Notes under the pieces: model-generated
Seen by the model: the letters and a program-made list of their open reading frames with translations, nothing else
Told to the model about the DNA's origin: nothing
Databases searched by the model: none
Program-made: the position numbers and the translations under genes
In this document: piece by piece, positions 1 to 11,656 of the stretch
Layout: the number at the start of each line of letters is the position of its first letter
How positions within the stretch are numbered: position 1 is the stretch's first letter
Assembly (NCBI GenBank): GCA_033782935.1
Contig: JAWQEG010000506.1
Location: 1,814,501-1,878,500, forward strand
DNA from: Petrolisthes cinctipes
Taxonomy: Eukaryota; Arthropoda; Malacostraca; Decapoda; Porcellanidae
Direction of reading: 5' to 3'
DNA: 64,000 nt

Positions 1-2022
1 GTACTTAAGGTCAATGGAATTAAGATCATGGATGGCTTAACAGTGGCCAATACCATGGCGAAGGCTTTTGCAAGAGTCTCCAGCCGTGACTCTCGACCTC
101 TGGCTGTCAGGCATGAGTTAAGAGCCAAGGAGCGCACTGTCCTGGATTTCACAGGGAACGAGAATGAAAGTTATAACCATATATTCACCCTGAGAGACCT
201 GCATTCTGCTCTCTCTCTCTGCGGCGACACTTCTTCTGGGCCAGACAACATCCCATATGCAATGTTGCGACACTTGGGTGAGGAGGCGATCTCATTTCTA
301 TTAGCTTTATATAACAGAATCTGGTTGGAGGGTGTCTTCCCTTCTGGGTGGAGGGTTGCTACCATCCTTCGTTTCCTCAAGCCGGGCAAGGACTCTGGTT
401 TTGCCCTCAATTATTGACCAATTGCCTTGACCTCCTGTCTCTATAAACTATTTGAAAAGATGGTGAATGTCAGACTGGTATACTTCTTTGAACAGGGTGA
501 TTTTCTGTCTCCGTCCCAGTCTGGTTTTCGTAAACACCGTTCCACTACAGATGCTCTGGTCAAGTTGGAAGCTGTTGCATGTGAGGCCTTTGCACGACAT
601 CAACACCTTCTCTGTGCATTCTTTGATTTAGAGAAAGCCTATGACACTACATGGCAATATGGCATCCTGCAGCAACTCCATTTTTATGGTCTGCGGGGTC
701 GCCTTTCACGTTTTCTTAAGGAGTTTCTCAGTGGTCGCAGTTTTTCTGTGAGGGTTGGTACATCCCACTCAGCATCTGTTGCACAGGAGGAGGGCGTCCC
801 CCAGGGAAGCGTCCTCAGTGTCACATTGTTTGCAGTAACAATTAATGCCATTGCCTCATCCCTTCCAGACGGTATAGCTAACTCAATGTACGTTGACAAT
901 AGCAGCCGGTTTTCTGCTTCTTGTATGTCAGTGGCAGAGCGGCGCATGCAGCTTGCCCTTGACAGGGTGTCACATTGCACTGGTTCTCATGGGTTTCGAT
1001 TTTCTCTTTCCAGGACAGTTGCTATGCACTTCTGCTGCATCCGAGGCATCCACCCCGATCCAGACTTATTCATGTATGGTCATTGGATACGTTGTGTCGA
1101 GGAGAATTGTTTTTTGGGTCTCCTTTTTGACAAACGTTTGACTTGGGTTCCCCACTTATGTACACTCTTACCTCAAGGCTCTTAACCTGTTGAGGGTCCT
1201 GGGCCATACGTCCTGGGGGCTGATCGGGCCACGCTCCTCTGCCTATACCATGTTCTTATTAGGTCAAAACTCGACTATGGGTGTGAGGTGTACTCTTCTG
1301 CCACCGATGCCCGTCTCAGAGTTTCAGACCCTGTTCATCATGCTGTAGTACGTCTGGTGACCGGAGCCTTCAGGTCGTCCCCAATTTCCAGTCTTCTGGT
1401 GGACGCTGGTGGTTGGCATCGATTACATCGACTTCCTGACTCCCTCCCTGCTTGGCGGTGTCATCTGATATCATGTCTCAGTACTACCTTTTACATTCTC
1501 GTACACCATAGCCCTTTGGCTTCCGGGTCAGGATGGCTATGGAAGAGATGGGCATTGATGACTTCCAGATTTGTCCTGTAAGGGTCCCCAGGGTGGCTCC
1601 ATGGCTTCTTCCAGAAGTTTTTGCCTGCACCTGCTTTACAGACAAGAAGGAATCTCTTCCTCCTCCAATGGCTCGTTCCCTCTTTTTAGAATATGCCTTC
1701 ACTCACAGGGAGTCCCTCCCTGTGTACACTGATGGGTCATAGTCTGATGCTGGAGTAGGCTTTGGAGTTGTCTTTCCTGACTTTTGCCATGACGGCAGGC
1801 TCCCTTCTGTCATGTCCATTTTTACTGCTGAGCTCTCGGCCATTTTATATGCCCTCCAAATGATTTTTACTCTCCCTCAGCATTTGTTTACTATTTTTAG
1901 CAATTCCTGTAGGGCCTTGCAGGCCTTGTGCAATTTTAACTCTTCCCATCCCCTGGTGTTGGCCATTATTGAGTGGCTTGTCCTCTTGGGTCGTCGTAGG
2001 CTCAAAGTTTTTATTGTTGTGT
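1..2022 (+). mobile_element. LINE copy L3 (I/Jockey-like with RNase H), 5' cut by window edge, dead
   Basis: This is the reverse transcriptase and RNase H part of ORF2 of the same LINE family as 11657-18137; position 1 matches about 15229 of that copy. The RT is readable in pieces at 28-417 and 427-1185. Motif A (FFDLEKAYD) is present near 622-650 and motif B (PQGSVLS) near 800. The catalytic motif reads YVDN instead of YVDD near 889-900. A CGA-to-TGA change gives a stop at 416. About 50 bp are missing near 1412, in the segment between RT and RNase H. The RNase H start (YTDGS) follows at about 1725, where a TAG at 1740 replaces the next lysine. Similarity stops inside RNase H near 2020, where another fragment of the same family begins. 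It cannot encode an active enzyme. Confidence 0.9.
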
Positions 2023-2023
2023 G

Positions 2024-2692
2024 TCTTTTAATCATGGCGGAACGGCGCATACAGCTTGCCCTCGACAGGGTGGAGCGTTGGGCTCGTTCTCATGGGTTTC
2101 GATTTTCTCCTGCCAAGACAGTTGCTATGCACTTCTGCCGCATCTGAGGTGTCCAACTCTATCCGGACTTATTCATGTATGGTCATCGGATACGTTGTGT
2201 CGAGGAGACTCACTTTTTGGCTCTCCTTTTTGACAAAAGTTTGCCTTAGGTTCCCCACTTATGTTCACTTAAGGTCTCTTGCCTCCAGGCTCTTAACCTG
2301 TTGAGGGTCCTGGGCCATACATCCTGGGGGTTGATCGGGCCACCCTCCTCCGCCTATGCCATGATCTTATTAGGTTAAAACTCGACTATGGGTGTGAGGT
2401 ATACTCCTCTGCCACGGATGCCTGTCTCAGAGGTTTAGACCCAGTTCATCATGGTGGTGTACGTTTGGCGACCGGAGCCTTCAGGTTGTCCCCAATCCTC
2501 AGTCTCCTGGTGGACGCTGATGAGCCACCTCTTGATCTCTGTCTCCAGTCCTTGATGGTTCGTTGTTGGCATCGATTACATCGACTTCCTGACCCCCTTC
2601 CCTTCTTGGCGGTGTCATCTGATATCATGTCAGGAAGGCTATGGAGGAGATGGGCATTTATGACATCCAGATTAGTCCTGTGCGGTTCTTCA
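2024..2692 (+). mobile_element. LINE copy L4, internal ORF2 fragment
   Basis: This short piece of the same LINE family covers the end of the RT domain (from ERRIQLALDRV, matching about 16165 of the full copy) to the segment before RNase H (DPVHHGGVRLATGAF, then EPPLDL). It directly abuts copy L3, so L3's RNase H runs back into an upstream part of the same gene. This is either a second truncated insertion or a rearrangement between copies. Both ends are abrupt and no target-site duplication is visible. It has several stops and no full domain. Confidence 0.85.
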
Positions 2693-2774
2693 AGGGTAGC
2701 GGTTACCTTAAAAACTTGGAAGCTGGTAGCTTGTGGCTTAATGGAGTTATAGAGTATTTGTAGGTTTGTCACTC

Positions 2775-2778
2775 TTCG
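2775..2778. repeat. Target-site duplication TTCG, left copy
   Basis: TTCG immediately precedes the left LTR and is repeated right after the right LTR at 11167-11170. A 4-bp duplication is usual for Ty3/gypsy integrases. Confidence 0.75.
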
Positions 2779-3360
2779 TGTACCAGTCCTCTAAGGCTTT
2801 AACTCGTTCAGGATCTGATACAGTACCTTAGTCCGGAGTTGTAGCCGTAGTAGTTGTTGTTGTTGTTGTGGTTGTTGTGGTATTAGGTAGCGAGCTTGGC
2901 GTTGTGGTGTTCTTAGGTAAAGTGACTGCACAAGTTTCTTTAGGCTTAATTTATTTATACATACTTATCTCTATACAGGGAGTTATATTTGATGCCTTGT
3001 CTTATATGCCTGTGTCTCTCTCTTATGGAGACAGGTTATAGCCCTGGGAGTCAGTTTAGGAAATCCTACATATTAGTTCAACTTCACTGCTTATATACAT
3101 TCTCTATTGGGGAGTTCCTGGTACTTTTAAAAAGGGGTGGAGTATATTTAAGCTCCACCCAATTCTCCTCTCTCTCTCTTTCTACTTTCTCTCCCTCTCT
3201 CCTCCTTTCTCTCCCTCTCTCTCTTGAGTTTAGAGATGACAGTGAGAAATTGGAGGTAAGGAGGTTGGCCCTCTTGTGTTTGTTATGTCAGAAGGTGTTC
3301 TGGCTTATGTTGCTTCAAGTGTGGAAGCTGTGGTGTTACCCTCCTCTACAGTACTGTACA
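2779..3360 (-). repeat. LTR (3' LTR of the minus-strand gypsy element G1)
   Basis: This 582-bp LTR begins TGTACCAG and ends ACTGTACA as read on the plus strand. Its twin is at 10577-11166. By eye they differ by about two substitutions and one 8-bp gain in a CT run in the right copy. They share a GTT-rich stretch, a CT-rich stretch near 3160-3230, and an AT-rich TATA-like stretch near 3145. The internal sequence next to this LTR does not show an obvious polypurine tract on the minus strand, which is unusual. Confidence 0.92.
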
Positions 3361-4465
3361 TATGCTCAGTCCGCTACCTGCCTGGCCCCCCCAGGCATTA
3401 AAGCTTTATTTAATAGAAGGCCAGTTCACAATGTTGGTAGGGTTCATAATAAGGAAGATATTAACAATGAAGACATTTATAGTAACCTAAAAATAGACAT
3501 TAAGACATAGGCACATCTTGTACATAAATGAACATAGATAGTATCATTAATACATGAATATTAATACACTGTCACATAAAAATCATCTTAAAATTAATGT
3601 GTTTAGCTAGGTGCATGTTATTGTGTGTGTATAAGCTAACCTATGCTAAAGGTTCACACATTAATAAGGGGCCGTGTTGCTAGGCTGTGAAATAACAGTC
3701 CTATTCTTTTCAATACAACATAATTCAGTATACCTCAATAGTTCGTTCTTATACAACACATAAATATGATAGTACATGGCAGAAAGATAAGACAGTGGAT
3801 AATAAACATTGGTACTCAGTTTTATTTTGATCAATATATGGAGGAATCAAATTAGATAATAAGGATGATTGAAGCCTATTCTCCTTGAATAACATAATAG
3901 TTGCACTTTTTCCGAAACAACTGATAATGAGGAGATGTTAAACAAGTCGACTTTAAATGAAATAGGGTGAAAGGTGGAAAAGATTATGTCATGTTGTCAA
4001 GCACGTTTATGTTTATTAGGCAAGGTAACGATCCCCTTGGATCATATTTCCTATGAGTCCGTTTCTTTATAGTAGCCTGTAACCATACCATGTGTAGGGT
4101 GATTAGGGTAAATTAATGTTAATTGTGTATCAGCAGGTAAGTATAGATAGTGGAAATTAAAATTGATGATGAAAAGAGATATTGATTAGTAATAGATATG
4201 AATGTACATGCATATAGGGCTTGATTAGTATTACTTTGATTCCAAGCAAGTGGAGATTTTGCATCCTTAGGAGATTTATATGCAACTTAAATGCAAAGAA
4301 ATATGCAAGACAAACATATATGAAGATATGCAACATGGCACTTGAAGTGTTGTGTGTCACTGATGACATCATCACTAAGTATACTACTTATTGGATGAAA
4401 ATCGAATGTGAAAGGATTACTTCCATTTTCATAGGGAATTGGTGAAGTACGTAGCTTGGGAAAAA

Positions 4466-4467
<2 letters not shown>

Positions 4468-4512
<45 letters not shown>
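4468..4512 (+). repeat. T45 homopolymer
   Basis: This is an uninterrupted run of about 45 T inside the G1 element, preceded by GGGAAAAACA. On the minus strand it is a poly-A run. No LINE or SINE body is visible beside it, so I treat it as a simple repeat. Confidence 0.85.
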
Positions 4513-4513
<1 letters not shown>

Positions 4514-5774
4514 TGAATAATAATGGGATTATGATCTTGTAGTAATATACTACGCATGAATGTATAATGATATACCAAGTAGGTGGATGAAGATAATAAG
4601 TAAGATGGTATTTCATCATTGATTATACCATTATATTTCGTAGCTGTTGAAGTGGTAATAATTGTGAGTTAATCTTACCTTAATCGCAGTAAATATTCTC
4701 TTAAGAAATAAATGGTTGTCATTTCTCTCTGTTCCTCACCTGCAATTCATTTCCTGCTAATTCACAGAAATAAATAGAAGCCTAAAACATGATATATTAT
4801 TCCATATATGTAGTTCTTTTCATTCGTTGATCATGTAAAGTTATATAAATCGTATTTAATTTCTGTGCAATGATTTGCACTCGAATACAGTATATACCTG
4901 TTACTTTATCTTATCTTGATTTGCAACGGCTTGTCCCGCAACCTTTTTATTTATGGGATAATGCTTGTATATTATTATCTAAGCCTTACCAAATAGTGTT
5001 GATGAAATTCCGCTTAAAATATCCCAATCACGCTCTGGGCTGTGATGATGGTTCTAAGCCATTATTTTTTGTATAATAAGCGAGCAATATTATTTGAGTC
5101 GCTGAATTCCTTCCTAGGGCGCCCAATGGTGACAGGACACCTTAGAATATAATACATTTAAATTGGGAACTTCATTTGTGTGATACCTGTCAAACAAAAC
5201 TAGTGTATCATTAAATACCTTATCTGTACCCACTGCTCAATGGCAGAAAATTTATGTAATAAGTCAGATACCTTATAAAAATTAATGATAATATCGTTCG
5301 TCCCCAATATTTTATTATTTCCTTTTGTCTTTTCAACTGTTTGATAAAATTGGAAACGAGAGCTCTCAGAATGTAGACGTCATCTTTATCCGCTTGATGC
5401 ACTTCGTCGGAGCTTAGCCTATAGCCGCCGCGAGTATAAACACGAAAATTGTTATATAGGTTGATGTGGGCCACATCCGTAAGAAAAATTATTATATATC
5501 ATTGGAAACCGATCGGAGTTTTTGTTTATAATTGTTTATATTATTATTATCAATAGTAGGGATAAAATTACTAGGAAGAGGAATTGTTACTGTTCAAGAG
5601 ATATTGATTGGTTTCATATGTTGGGTGTTTGCGCGCTTTTACCAATTTCTTTATTCTCTTTACATAAATAATATCAACCGCCTGGTAAAATTATGCATTA
5701 TTATAGGTTTATTACCTACTAAAGAAGTGTGAAGATTCGATCGGGTACCCGTTATCACTTGGAGTGAACATATT

Positions 5775-5940
5775 GAGTTATTTGTTTTTATTATGTCGGC
5801 GATTACGCAATATTTCCATGCAAGCTCATAATTTGTTTTGTTATGTTGGCAATCACGCATTATTTTCATGCAAGCTCATAATTTGTTTTGTTATGTTTGC
5901 TGTCATGCATTATATTCATGCAAGCCTGTAAATCGTTTTG
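5775..5940. repeat. 50-bp tandem repeat, about 3.3 units
   Basis: Units start at 5821 and 5871 (CAAGCTCATAATTTG...TTCATG), with a partial unit upstream from 5775 and a partial one from 5921. They diverge by several bases. It lies in the decayed pol region of G1, probably a local duplication after the gene was lost. Confidence 0.75.
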
Positions 5941-5979
5941 TACATCATGATGAAATTGTTGAAATGCAACTCACTGTCG

Positions 5980-6480
5980 TTCAGTGTAGTTGTCAACGTT
6001 GTAACATGGATTCCGTGTGGCAATTTTATATCATATGAAAGACGTATCCATACGCCATATAGTATTTCATGTGGAGTTTTTCCTTTTATTTCCGTATTTT
6101 GTAGAGTTTATTGACCGTCATATCGATGCAGTCTTCCCATGTGGAGGGATTTTCCTTGTTTCTGTGCCACGAAGTACTTCCAGTATTTTTACGGTGCTGC
6201 CGTTTTGTTAACCCATTAATTGCTGGGAGATATGGTAATACAAACGTTTGCTTAATGTCGTAGAAATCAGATACCTTTTATAATATCGAGACATGTATAT
6301 GGTCATATAAAGTTGGTTCTTATATATATGTGCACTTACCTTTGCGGTTTTTATCATAGTGTTGCCGCCACCAAATATCTAGAAAATGGTTAACCATTGG
6401 TAATAACTTATTTGCGTCCTGATTCGGAATTGGTAAGGAATGTAGATCTATTCCTACTACGTCCCATGATTCGTCCAGGA
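5980..6480 (-). pseudogene. Gypsy integrase remnant of G1
   Basis: On the minus strand, short pieces match the integrase of the related element at 19978-21367. ESWDVVGIDL near 6430-6465 corresponds to the start of the catalytic core (PWDVVGIDI). WEDCID near 6125-6145, and a following stretch ending KTPHEILYG-like near 6075, correspond to WEDWI and the HYVIYGTDKRLPYD segment. The pieces lie in different frames and several stops intervene. An active integrase would cut and join the element cDNA into host DNA; this copy cannot be translated as such. Confidence 0.65.
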
Positions 6481-7632
6481 TTAGGGATTCCCGTCATGGA
6501 ACAGGTCCAAATGTATGGCCTTTATTTGCATTGTCTGCTTCGCACTGAGCGATATATGTGTTTCATCATCTACCCTTAGTTTATGCTAATGGTGTATTGT
6601 ATGGAGAGTGGTCAGGTACCTATCTCTCCCAGGATGCCTTGCTGCTGTATTATGATATAAGGGTAATTAATACTGAGGGAATCATTATTTGTTGGATCAC
6701 TATTTGATTGTTTTTTCGTCACGTTTCCTAAGTTTTCTGTAAATAATATCATCATGAAGGGAAAATATGTTTAAGTGACTGGGTAATTTTGGGCCATTAT
6801 TTTCATCCTCAGTTTTTAATGAATATTTTATTACATTCATCATAGAATTGTTTGCTAATGTTTACGAACCGCATTAAGGTCAAAGTCCATGGGTGTCCTC
6901 GGAACTAAAAGGACAAGATGACTGTTTAAGGGATCTACTACTTTATTAATCGTCCTAAAAGATAGTTAATATCAATATGCGGGAGAAATTCCTGAATTGT
7001 TAGACATTATCTGGCTAATTTTCCCGTTAGGGTTTGAGGTTATAGTAAGCCACGGATCGTTTGATAATTTGCGAAAACATGTAAAGGATAGCCTAATATG
7101 ATTTCTCTAAAAGTACGAAGTGTCCATAATATTGCTTTAAGTTTCCTGTTTTGTTACAGAGTAACGAGTTATCTGCGTACTTAATATTCTTTAAGCATAA
7201 GTACATACCTGACATAGACCCGTAGCTATCTTTTACATAAGTACAGCGCCGTAGCCTACTGAGGAAGCATCTGTACACTCCATAAAAGACAATGAATATT
7301 TGGGAACGTAAGAATTGAAGCTTACATTAATTAACCTTTAATAATTCAAAGCTTAGCTGTTTTTCTGGCATCCATACAAAATTTGTATCTTTCTCGAGGG
7401 GATTATTTAGGTGTTTTAGTTACTTGGGAAAATACTTTACAAAGATTCTATATAAGAACATAAGACCAAGAATGATTTTATGTTAGTAACATTTATTTAG
7501 AATAGTGAATATTCTCATTGCTCGTATTTTAACAGATTGTGTATGGAGCACAGGGGCGGTTAAATAGATAACCTAAAATGATAAGTTCCTGGTAAGAAAC
7601 TGAGACATAGACATTTAAAGTTTGAGGCCTAC

Positions 7633-8125
7633 CTAATGTAATCTCTGTATAACCTCACTATAGTTACTTACTATGAAAATAATCAAATCGTTGAGATTAG
7701 CGATGACTACGTTATTAATAAAACCAATACGAAAATTGATCATATGCTGAAATGTGAATGAAGCATTACATAAACCAAATGGTCTACGAATGTATTCATA
7801 ATAACCATGGGAAGTATTAAATGTTGTAATGGGTTGAATTTTATCATCTAATGTTACTTGCCAGTTTCCACTGACCAAGTCTAATGTGGAGAATATCATA
7901 GGTTTTGTTTCACCAATGTTAGACAAAACATCTTAAAGGAGGGAGGGAATATTTATCTTTAAGTGTAGCATTATTTATTTTTCTGCAATCAATGACTGGC
8001 CTAAAATCACCATTATTTGTTTCTTGAAACCAAAAACATTGGGCTGTTAAAATGGGAATTAGAATTCTTAATAATGCCTTCATCCATCATTTCATTTAAT
8101 ATTTCGTTTACCACTTTCTGTGTAC
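7633..8125 (-). pseudogene. Gypsy reverse transcriptase remnant of G1
   Basis: The longest open piece, 7926 down to 7633, contains the palm motifs FSTLDLVSGNWQV and RRPFGLCNASFTFQ typical of Ty3/gypsy RT. Upstream, a fingers segment (MMDEGIIKNSNSHFNSP, then a frameshift, then GDFRPVIDCRKIN) runs from about 8105 to 7980. The catalytic box that should read YLDD is NLND here, so the enzyme is dead even apart from the frameshifts. The order gag, RT, integrase on the minus strand fits the LTR and PBS orientation. Confidence 0.85.
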
Positions 8126-9123
8126 TATGCGGTAAGGTAGTCTATATGCTCGAGTAAATGGGTTAAGGAGATGTTAGAGTAATGGTATTTTTTTTTTTTC
8201 TAATAATTCACCAGGTAGGGCAATCGCATTTTAATATGTGGCTGGTATAGTGATGAGATTATCACGATAAAGTGGAAAATCGCGTCCACTGACCAAATTT
8301 CTAAGTTGCTCCCTTACGACTATCTATCTATCCTTCGGTAAGAACCGATACAATATTTCCTTGTGGTATTGGTCTAACTTCCATCTGTACAGATCACATA
8401 GATATGTTCCTTTCTTTACATGAATATTGGTAAATGTTTTATTAATATCAGTGACATTTTCACTGTTTACATTAGTTAAGTAAATTAATCCCTGGTTATA
8501 TATTATTTTACTAGTTCTATTAAGGATAGAACGGTAGTGTGTGGCTGTACATGAGATGGAAGATGTACCTTCAATTTATGGACGAAATTTGGAGTTAATA
8601 TATTATTATATGCAGCAATGGCCTTTATGATAATGGGGTTATTTCCCTCATTTTCAATACGTATAGGGTTAACATTACCTGGACTTATATATTTTGGCCT
8701 GGACAATCCTGTATTTGAATACATTAATTCCTAAAATGTATTATTTTATGTTTAGGGTTTGTTATTATGGTTTGTTTAATAAGGTATGATAAACCTAGTT
8801 TATAATTTCGTATTATATAAAATTCATTATGAATATGGTTAGTTCCCTTGGCTAACCGTACAGGAAGGGTTAGTTTCCCTCAGACCTGTAATTTATTGCC
8901 TGTCATGGTTGACCATTCTATGTCACCTGTTCAATCTTGGTTTATAAATGCTGCTGGGGACCTAATTTGCTCAATTTGTTAAAGGAATTATCCGATAACA
9001 AGGAAACTGCGGCGCCTGTGTCTATCATTAAGGGGGTGTTAGTATGTGATACTAGGACAGGGAATTATAGTATATTATTGGTAAATGCGACGACAGGGCC
9101 TACAGTTATATTTTCGGTACGTT

Positions 9124-9693
9124 TTAATATTGTGGCGGTCTCGTTTCATGCATCATGTTTCGATTGTGCCAGTCCCGTTTCATTCTGTTATGGATCATGC
9201 ATTCATCTAAGGAATGCGACTTTGACTCATGTAAATGACTGTATTTATGATTACTTTCGTTACAGTGTTTGCAACGTTTTCCCTGTGATTCCCCTTGAGT
9301 AGGTGTGGCATCAAAATTAAAAATCTTCGTACCCTTGGATTGAGTAATCTGTAATTCACGATGTATGATACGAGTTTCCTTCGAATTTAAAGCTAGAGAC
9401 CCTGATAGTGCAAGTGCTTTTGCTGGTTCACTTGTATTTATGTTGTCCGCCTTAGTTTTAATTATTCTCTGAACCCATGATAATGAATGATGTAGTTTAC
9501 CATCCCCAAAAACATCAATAAGTGACTGTCTGAATGTAGCATATGACGTTAAATTTTGTGGATTATCTCCCGTATAGTACTTTGAATAATTGTGGGTGGG
9601 TAAAATTCTCATTGCTTGCATAGTAGAGTTAGTGGGGTTAGAAGAAGTTGTTAGAAGAGCAGAGACAGTCGGAGATTGTGGAGGAGTAGCCAT
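9124..9693 (-). CDS. Gag-like protein of G1 (189 aa)
   Basis: This frame starts at an ATG on the minus strand (9693) after the leader and is open for 189 codons. Residues about 50-75 (FRQSLIDVFGDGKLHHSLSW) match the gag fragment of the element at 23928-24146 (FSEDLIDVFGGGQFGRPLAW), which identifies it as gag rather than a host gene. The C-terminal part is rich in Cys and His (CKHCNESNHKYSHLHES) and may be a degraded zinc-knuckle region, but it does not fit CCHC spacing. Gag would form the virus-like particle around the RNA. The frame may be truncated relative to the intact ancestor. Confidence 0.7.
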   Translation of the reverse strand: MATPPQSPTVSALLTTSSNPTNSTMQAMRILPTHNYSKYYTGDNPQNLTSYATFRQSLIDVFGDGKLHHSLSWVQRIIKTKADNINTSEPAKALALSGSLALNSKETRIIHRELQITQSKGTKIFNFDATPTQGESQGKRCKHCNESNHKYSHLHESKSHSLDECMIHNRMKRDWHNRNMMHETRPPQY

Positions 9694-10559
9694 TGTTGGA
9701 GAAAATACAGGTTAATATAGTATACCAGATAGAGGCTTTAATGGGGGTAAGGTTTGGAGAAAGAAACGAATGTACTCGAATGTGTTGGAACCACAAACGA
9801 AACTTAGGGAGGTAGAGGAATCTAGCTTGGAGGCTAGTGAATCATTATCAGGGATATTCGAAGTTAGTTATGATACCTTTGGATTAATGGGGGATTATAT
9901 CTTTACTTTTGTTTTAATTTGGCACTTGTTTTCTGTTGTCTGGGCTGTTATTGAGGAACCTATTTTCTAACATGTTCGTGGACAAGTGAAAAATAATGTA
10001 ATGTAACATGTAATGTGTACCTACTTTAGTTGACTGTAGTTGCAACGACGATGACGACGAGTGGAATTGTTGGGGCGTTGCCTGACGAGGCGACGATGTG
10101 GTGCAGGGGCGACGACCGTGAAGTGACGAAGCGATGATTAGTTAGCTCGCACACTAACACACTAACAGTCGTAATTGGAGTGAAGATGATGAACGATGAC
10201 TTGCCTTTTTACGAGAGAATTTACGTATAAGGAGGCGGCGTCAGCGTGGAGGTGATGGAGTGATGGCGTTGTCCTTACGAAAGAATTTACGTAACAGGAT
10301 CGCCGTAGTGATGAAGTGATGATTGTTTGTAGTGAAGTAGATGAGGTTCTCTGTAGGTCAGTTGCAGTTATGTTGAAGCAGGTGTTTCTTGTAGGTGAAG
10401 AATTTGTGGTTTATCTCCCTCGTTAGAGGTCGTAAGATTACCCACTGAAGAAATTACTTGAGAGAATTTACAAGCAGATTCCTTCAACTTGTCCTTGAAC
10501 TATGTTAGTCACTGTACTCCCGTGAAGTCTTTACCTTGCAAGTTGCTCTGCTGCAAAAA
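9694..10559 (-). other. Leader (5' untranslated) region of G1
   Basis: This is the sequence between the primer binding site and the gag ATG on the minus strand. It contains repeated GACGA/TGACG-rich stretches around 10040-10140 and 10190-10330. No conserved protein is seen on either strand. A packaging signal would be expected here but cannot be recognised by eye. Confidence 0.5.
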
Positions 10560-10573
10560 CACCGCTGCCATCA
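10560..10573 (-). other. Primer binding site complementary to tRNA-Leu 3' end
   Basis: Three bases inside the right LTR, the minus strand reads TGATGGCAGCGGTG. The 3' end of one common class of animal tRNA-Leu is CACCGCTGCCA followed by the added CCA; its complement TGGTGGCAGCGGTG matches at 13 of 14 positions. The match and the 3-nt spacing fix the transcription direction of G1 as minus. Confidence 0.75.
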
Positions 10574-10576
10574 AAA

Positions 10577-11166
10577 TGTACCAGTCCTCTAAGGCTTTAA
10601 CTCGTTCAGGATCTGATACAGTACCTTAGTCCGGAGTTGTAGTCGTAGTAGTTGTTGTTGTTGTTGTGGTTGTTGTGGTATTAGGTAGCGAGCTTGGCGT
10701 TGTGGTGTTCTTAGGTAAAGTGACTGCACAAGTTTCTTTAGGCTTAATTTATTTATACATACTTATCTCTATACAGGGAGTTATATTTGATGCCTTGTCT
10801 TATATGCCTGTGTCTCTCTCTTATGGAGACAGGTTATAGCCCTGGGAGTCAGTTTAGGAAATCCTACATATTAGTTCAACTTCACTGCTTATATACATTC
10901 TCTATTGGGGAGTTCCTGGTACTTTTAAAAAGGGGTGGAGTATATTTAAGCTCCACCCAATTCTCCTCTCTCTCTCTTTCTACTTTCTCTCCCTCTCTCT
11001 CTCTCTCCTCCTTTCTCTCCCTCTCTCTCTTGAGTTTAGAGATGACAGTGAGAAATTGGAGGTAAGGAGGTTGGCCCTCTTGTGTTTGTTATGTCAGAAG
11101 GTGTTCTGGCTTATGTTGCTTCAAGTGGGGAAGCTGTGGTGTTACCCTCCTCTACAGTACTGTACA
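10577..11166 (-). repeat. LTR (5' LTR of the minus-strand gypsy element G1)
   Basis: This 590-bp twin of 2779-3360 carries an extra 8-bp CT stretch near 10996 and GTGGGGAAG in place of GTGTGGAAG. Its outer edge ends TGTACA and is followed by the TTCG duplication at 11167. Confidence 0.92.
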
Positions 11167-11473
11167 TTCGGAGTGGTTATAAAGTGCATTTATATGGTGG
11201 AGTATAGCAAGCACAACTTCTAAGTTTAACAAGATGTTTATTGAGAACCAAGCTGGATAATACAAGAGTCTTAGCTAGGCTAGGGTGCTAGCTAAAGAGA
11301 GAGACACAATAAGAGTGGTGTCTCGTTACAGACTGTCAGTGTGTGGGACTTGGTGACCCGGTTGTCCTCTCTTGTGACGTCAATGAATTAATGCTGACTG
11401 GCATTGGTTCCCAAGGAACCCAAGGAACTGAACGTGTTCAGTAAACTCAGCTTGTTGAGTGTGACATGTGATG
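11167..11473. other. Unassigned sequence between G1 and a Helitron end
   Basis: Before insertion of G1 this was continuous with 2774. It resembles an LTR end by composition and has AATAAA on the minus strand near 11234-11239, but I find no partner copy in the window. No gene is visible. Confidence 0.4.
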
Positions 11474-11517
11474 TTATAAGAGGACAAACAGAGACGGATT
11501 GACATTTATAGTATAGA
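11474..11517 (-). mobile_element. Helitron 5' terminus remnant
   Basis: These 44 bases match the 5' end of the Helitron at 58084-58843 with a few differences. On the minus strand it starts TCTATACTATAAATG and is preceded by A, the expected A|TC junction. The rest of this copy, including a 3' hairpin and CTAG end, was not found to the left. It lies between remnants that may belong to the envelope gene interrupted by the LINE at 11657. Confidence 0.65.
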
Positions 11518-11644
11518 TATGATATGGAGAGGAAACACAACTTTTTTCGATAAATGCACAGGTAACAAATAATCTAGTGTGGAGGTAAACTTTGAGTCAT
11601 TTAAATATTTAAGGAACTTTACTTTGTCTGAAACAACAGTTATT

Positions 11645-11656
11645 TTATCCAAAGAG
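11645..11656. repeat. Target-site duplication TTATCCAAAGAG, left copy
   Basis: This exact 12-bp sequence recurs at 18138-18149, directly after the LINE tail, and so marks the insertion of copy L1. Confidence 0.88.

Larger units (their letters stand above)
3361..5970. other. Decayed internal region of G1, no recognisable gene
   Basis: This is AT-rich sequence between the 3' LTR and the integrase remnant of G1. In related elements it would hold the integrase end and possibly env, but no reading frame on either strand shows a family motif I can name. It contains a T45 homopolymer at 4468-4512 and a short tandem repeat at 5775-5940. Confidence 0.55.
2779..11166 (-). mobile_element. Complete Ty3/gypsy LTR retrotransposon G1, coding region decayed
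   Basis: The element has two LTRs of 582 and 590 bp, a 4-bp TTCG duplication, and a primer binding site next to the right LTR, so it is read on the minus strand. Order on that strand is 5' LTR (10577-11166), PBS (10560-10573), leader, gag (9693 down to 9124), RT (about 8120 to 7633), integrase (about 6480 to 5980), then an unrecognised 2.5 kb stretch and the 3' LTR. The gag and integrase resemble those of the envelope-bearing element at 18150-24205, so the lost 3' region may once have held env; I could not recognise it. RT and integrase carry frameshifts, stops and a lost catalytic site, although the LTRs are nearly identical. Confidence 0.9.

Noticed and set aside
3361..5474. Envelope gene of G1
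   Set aside because: Expected by comparison with EA, but I could not find a furin-like site or the LFN/LFGT hallmark in any frame here.
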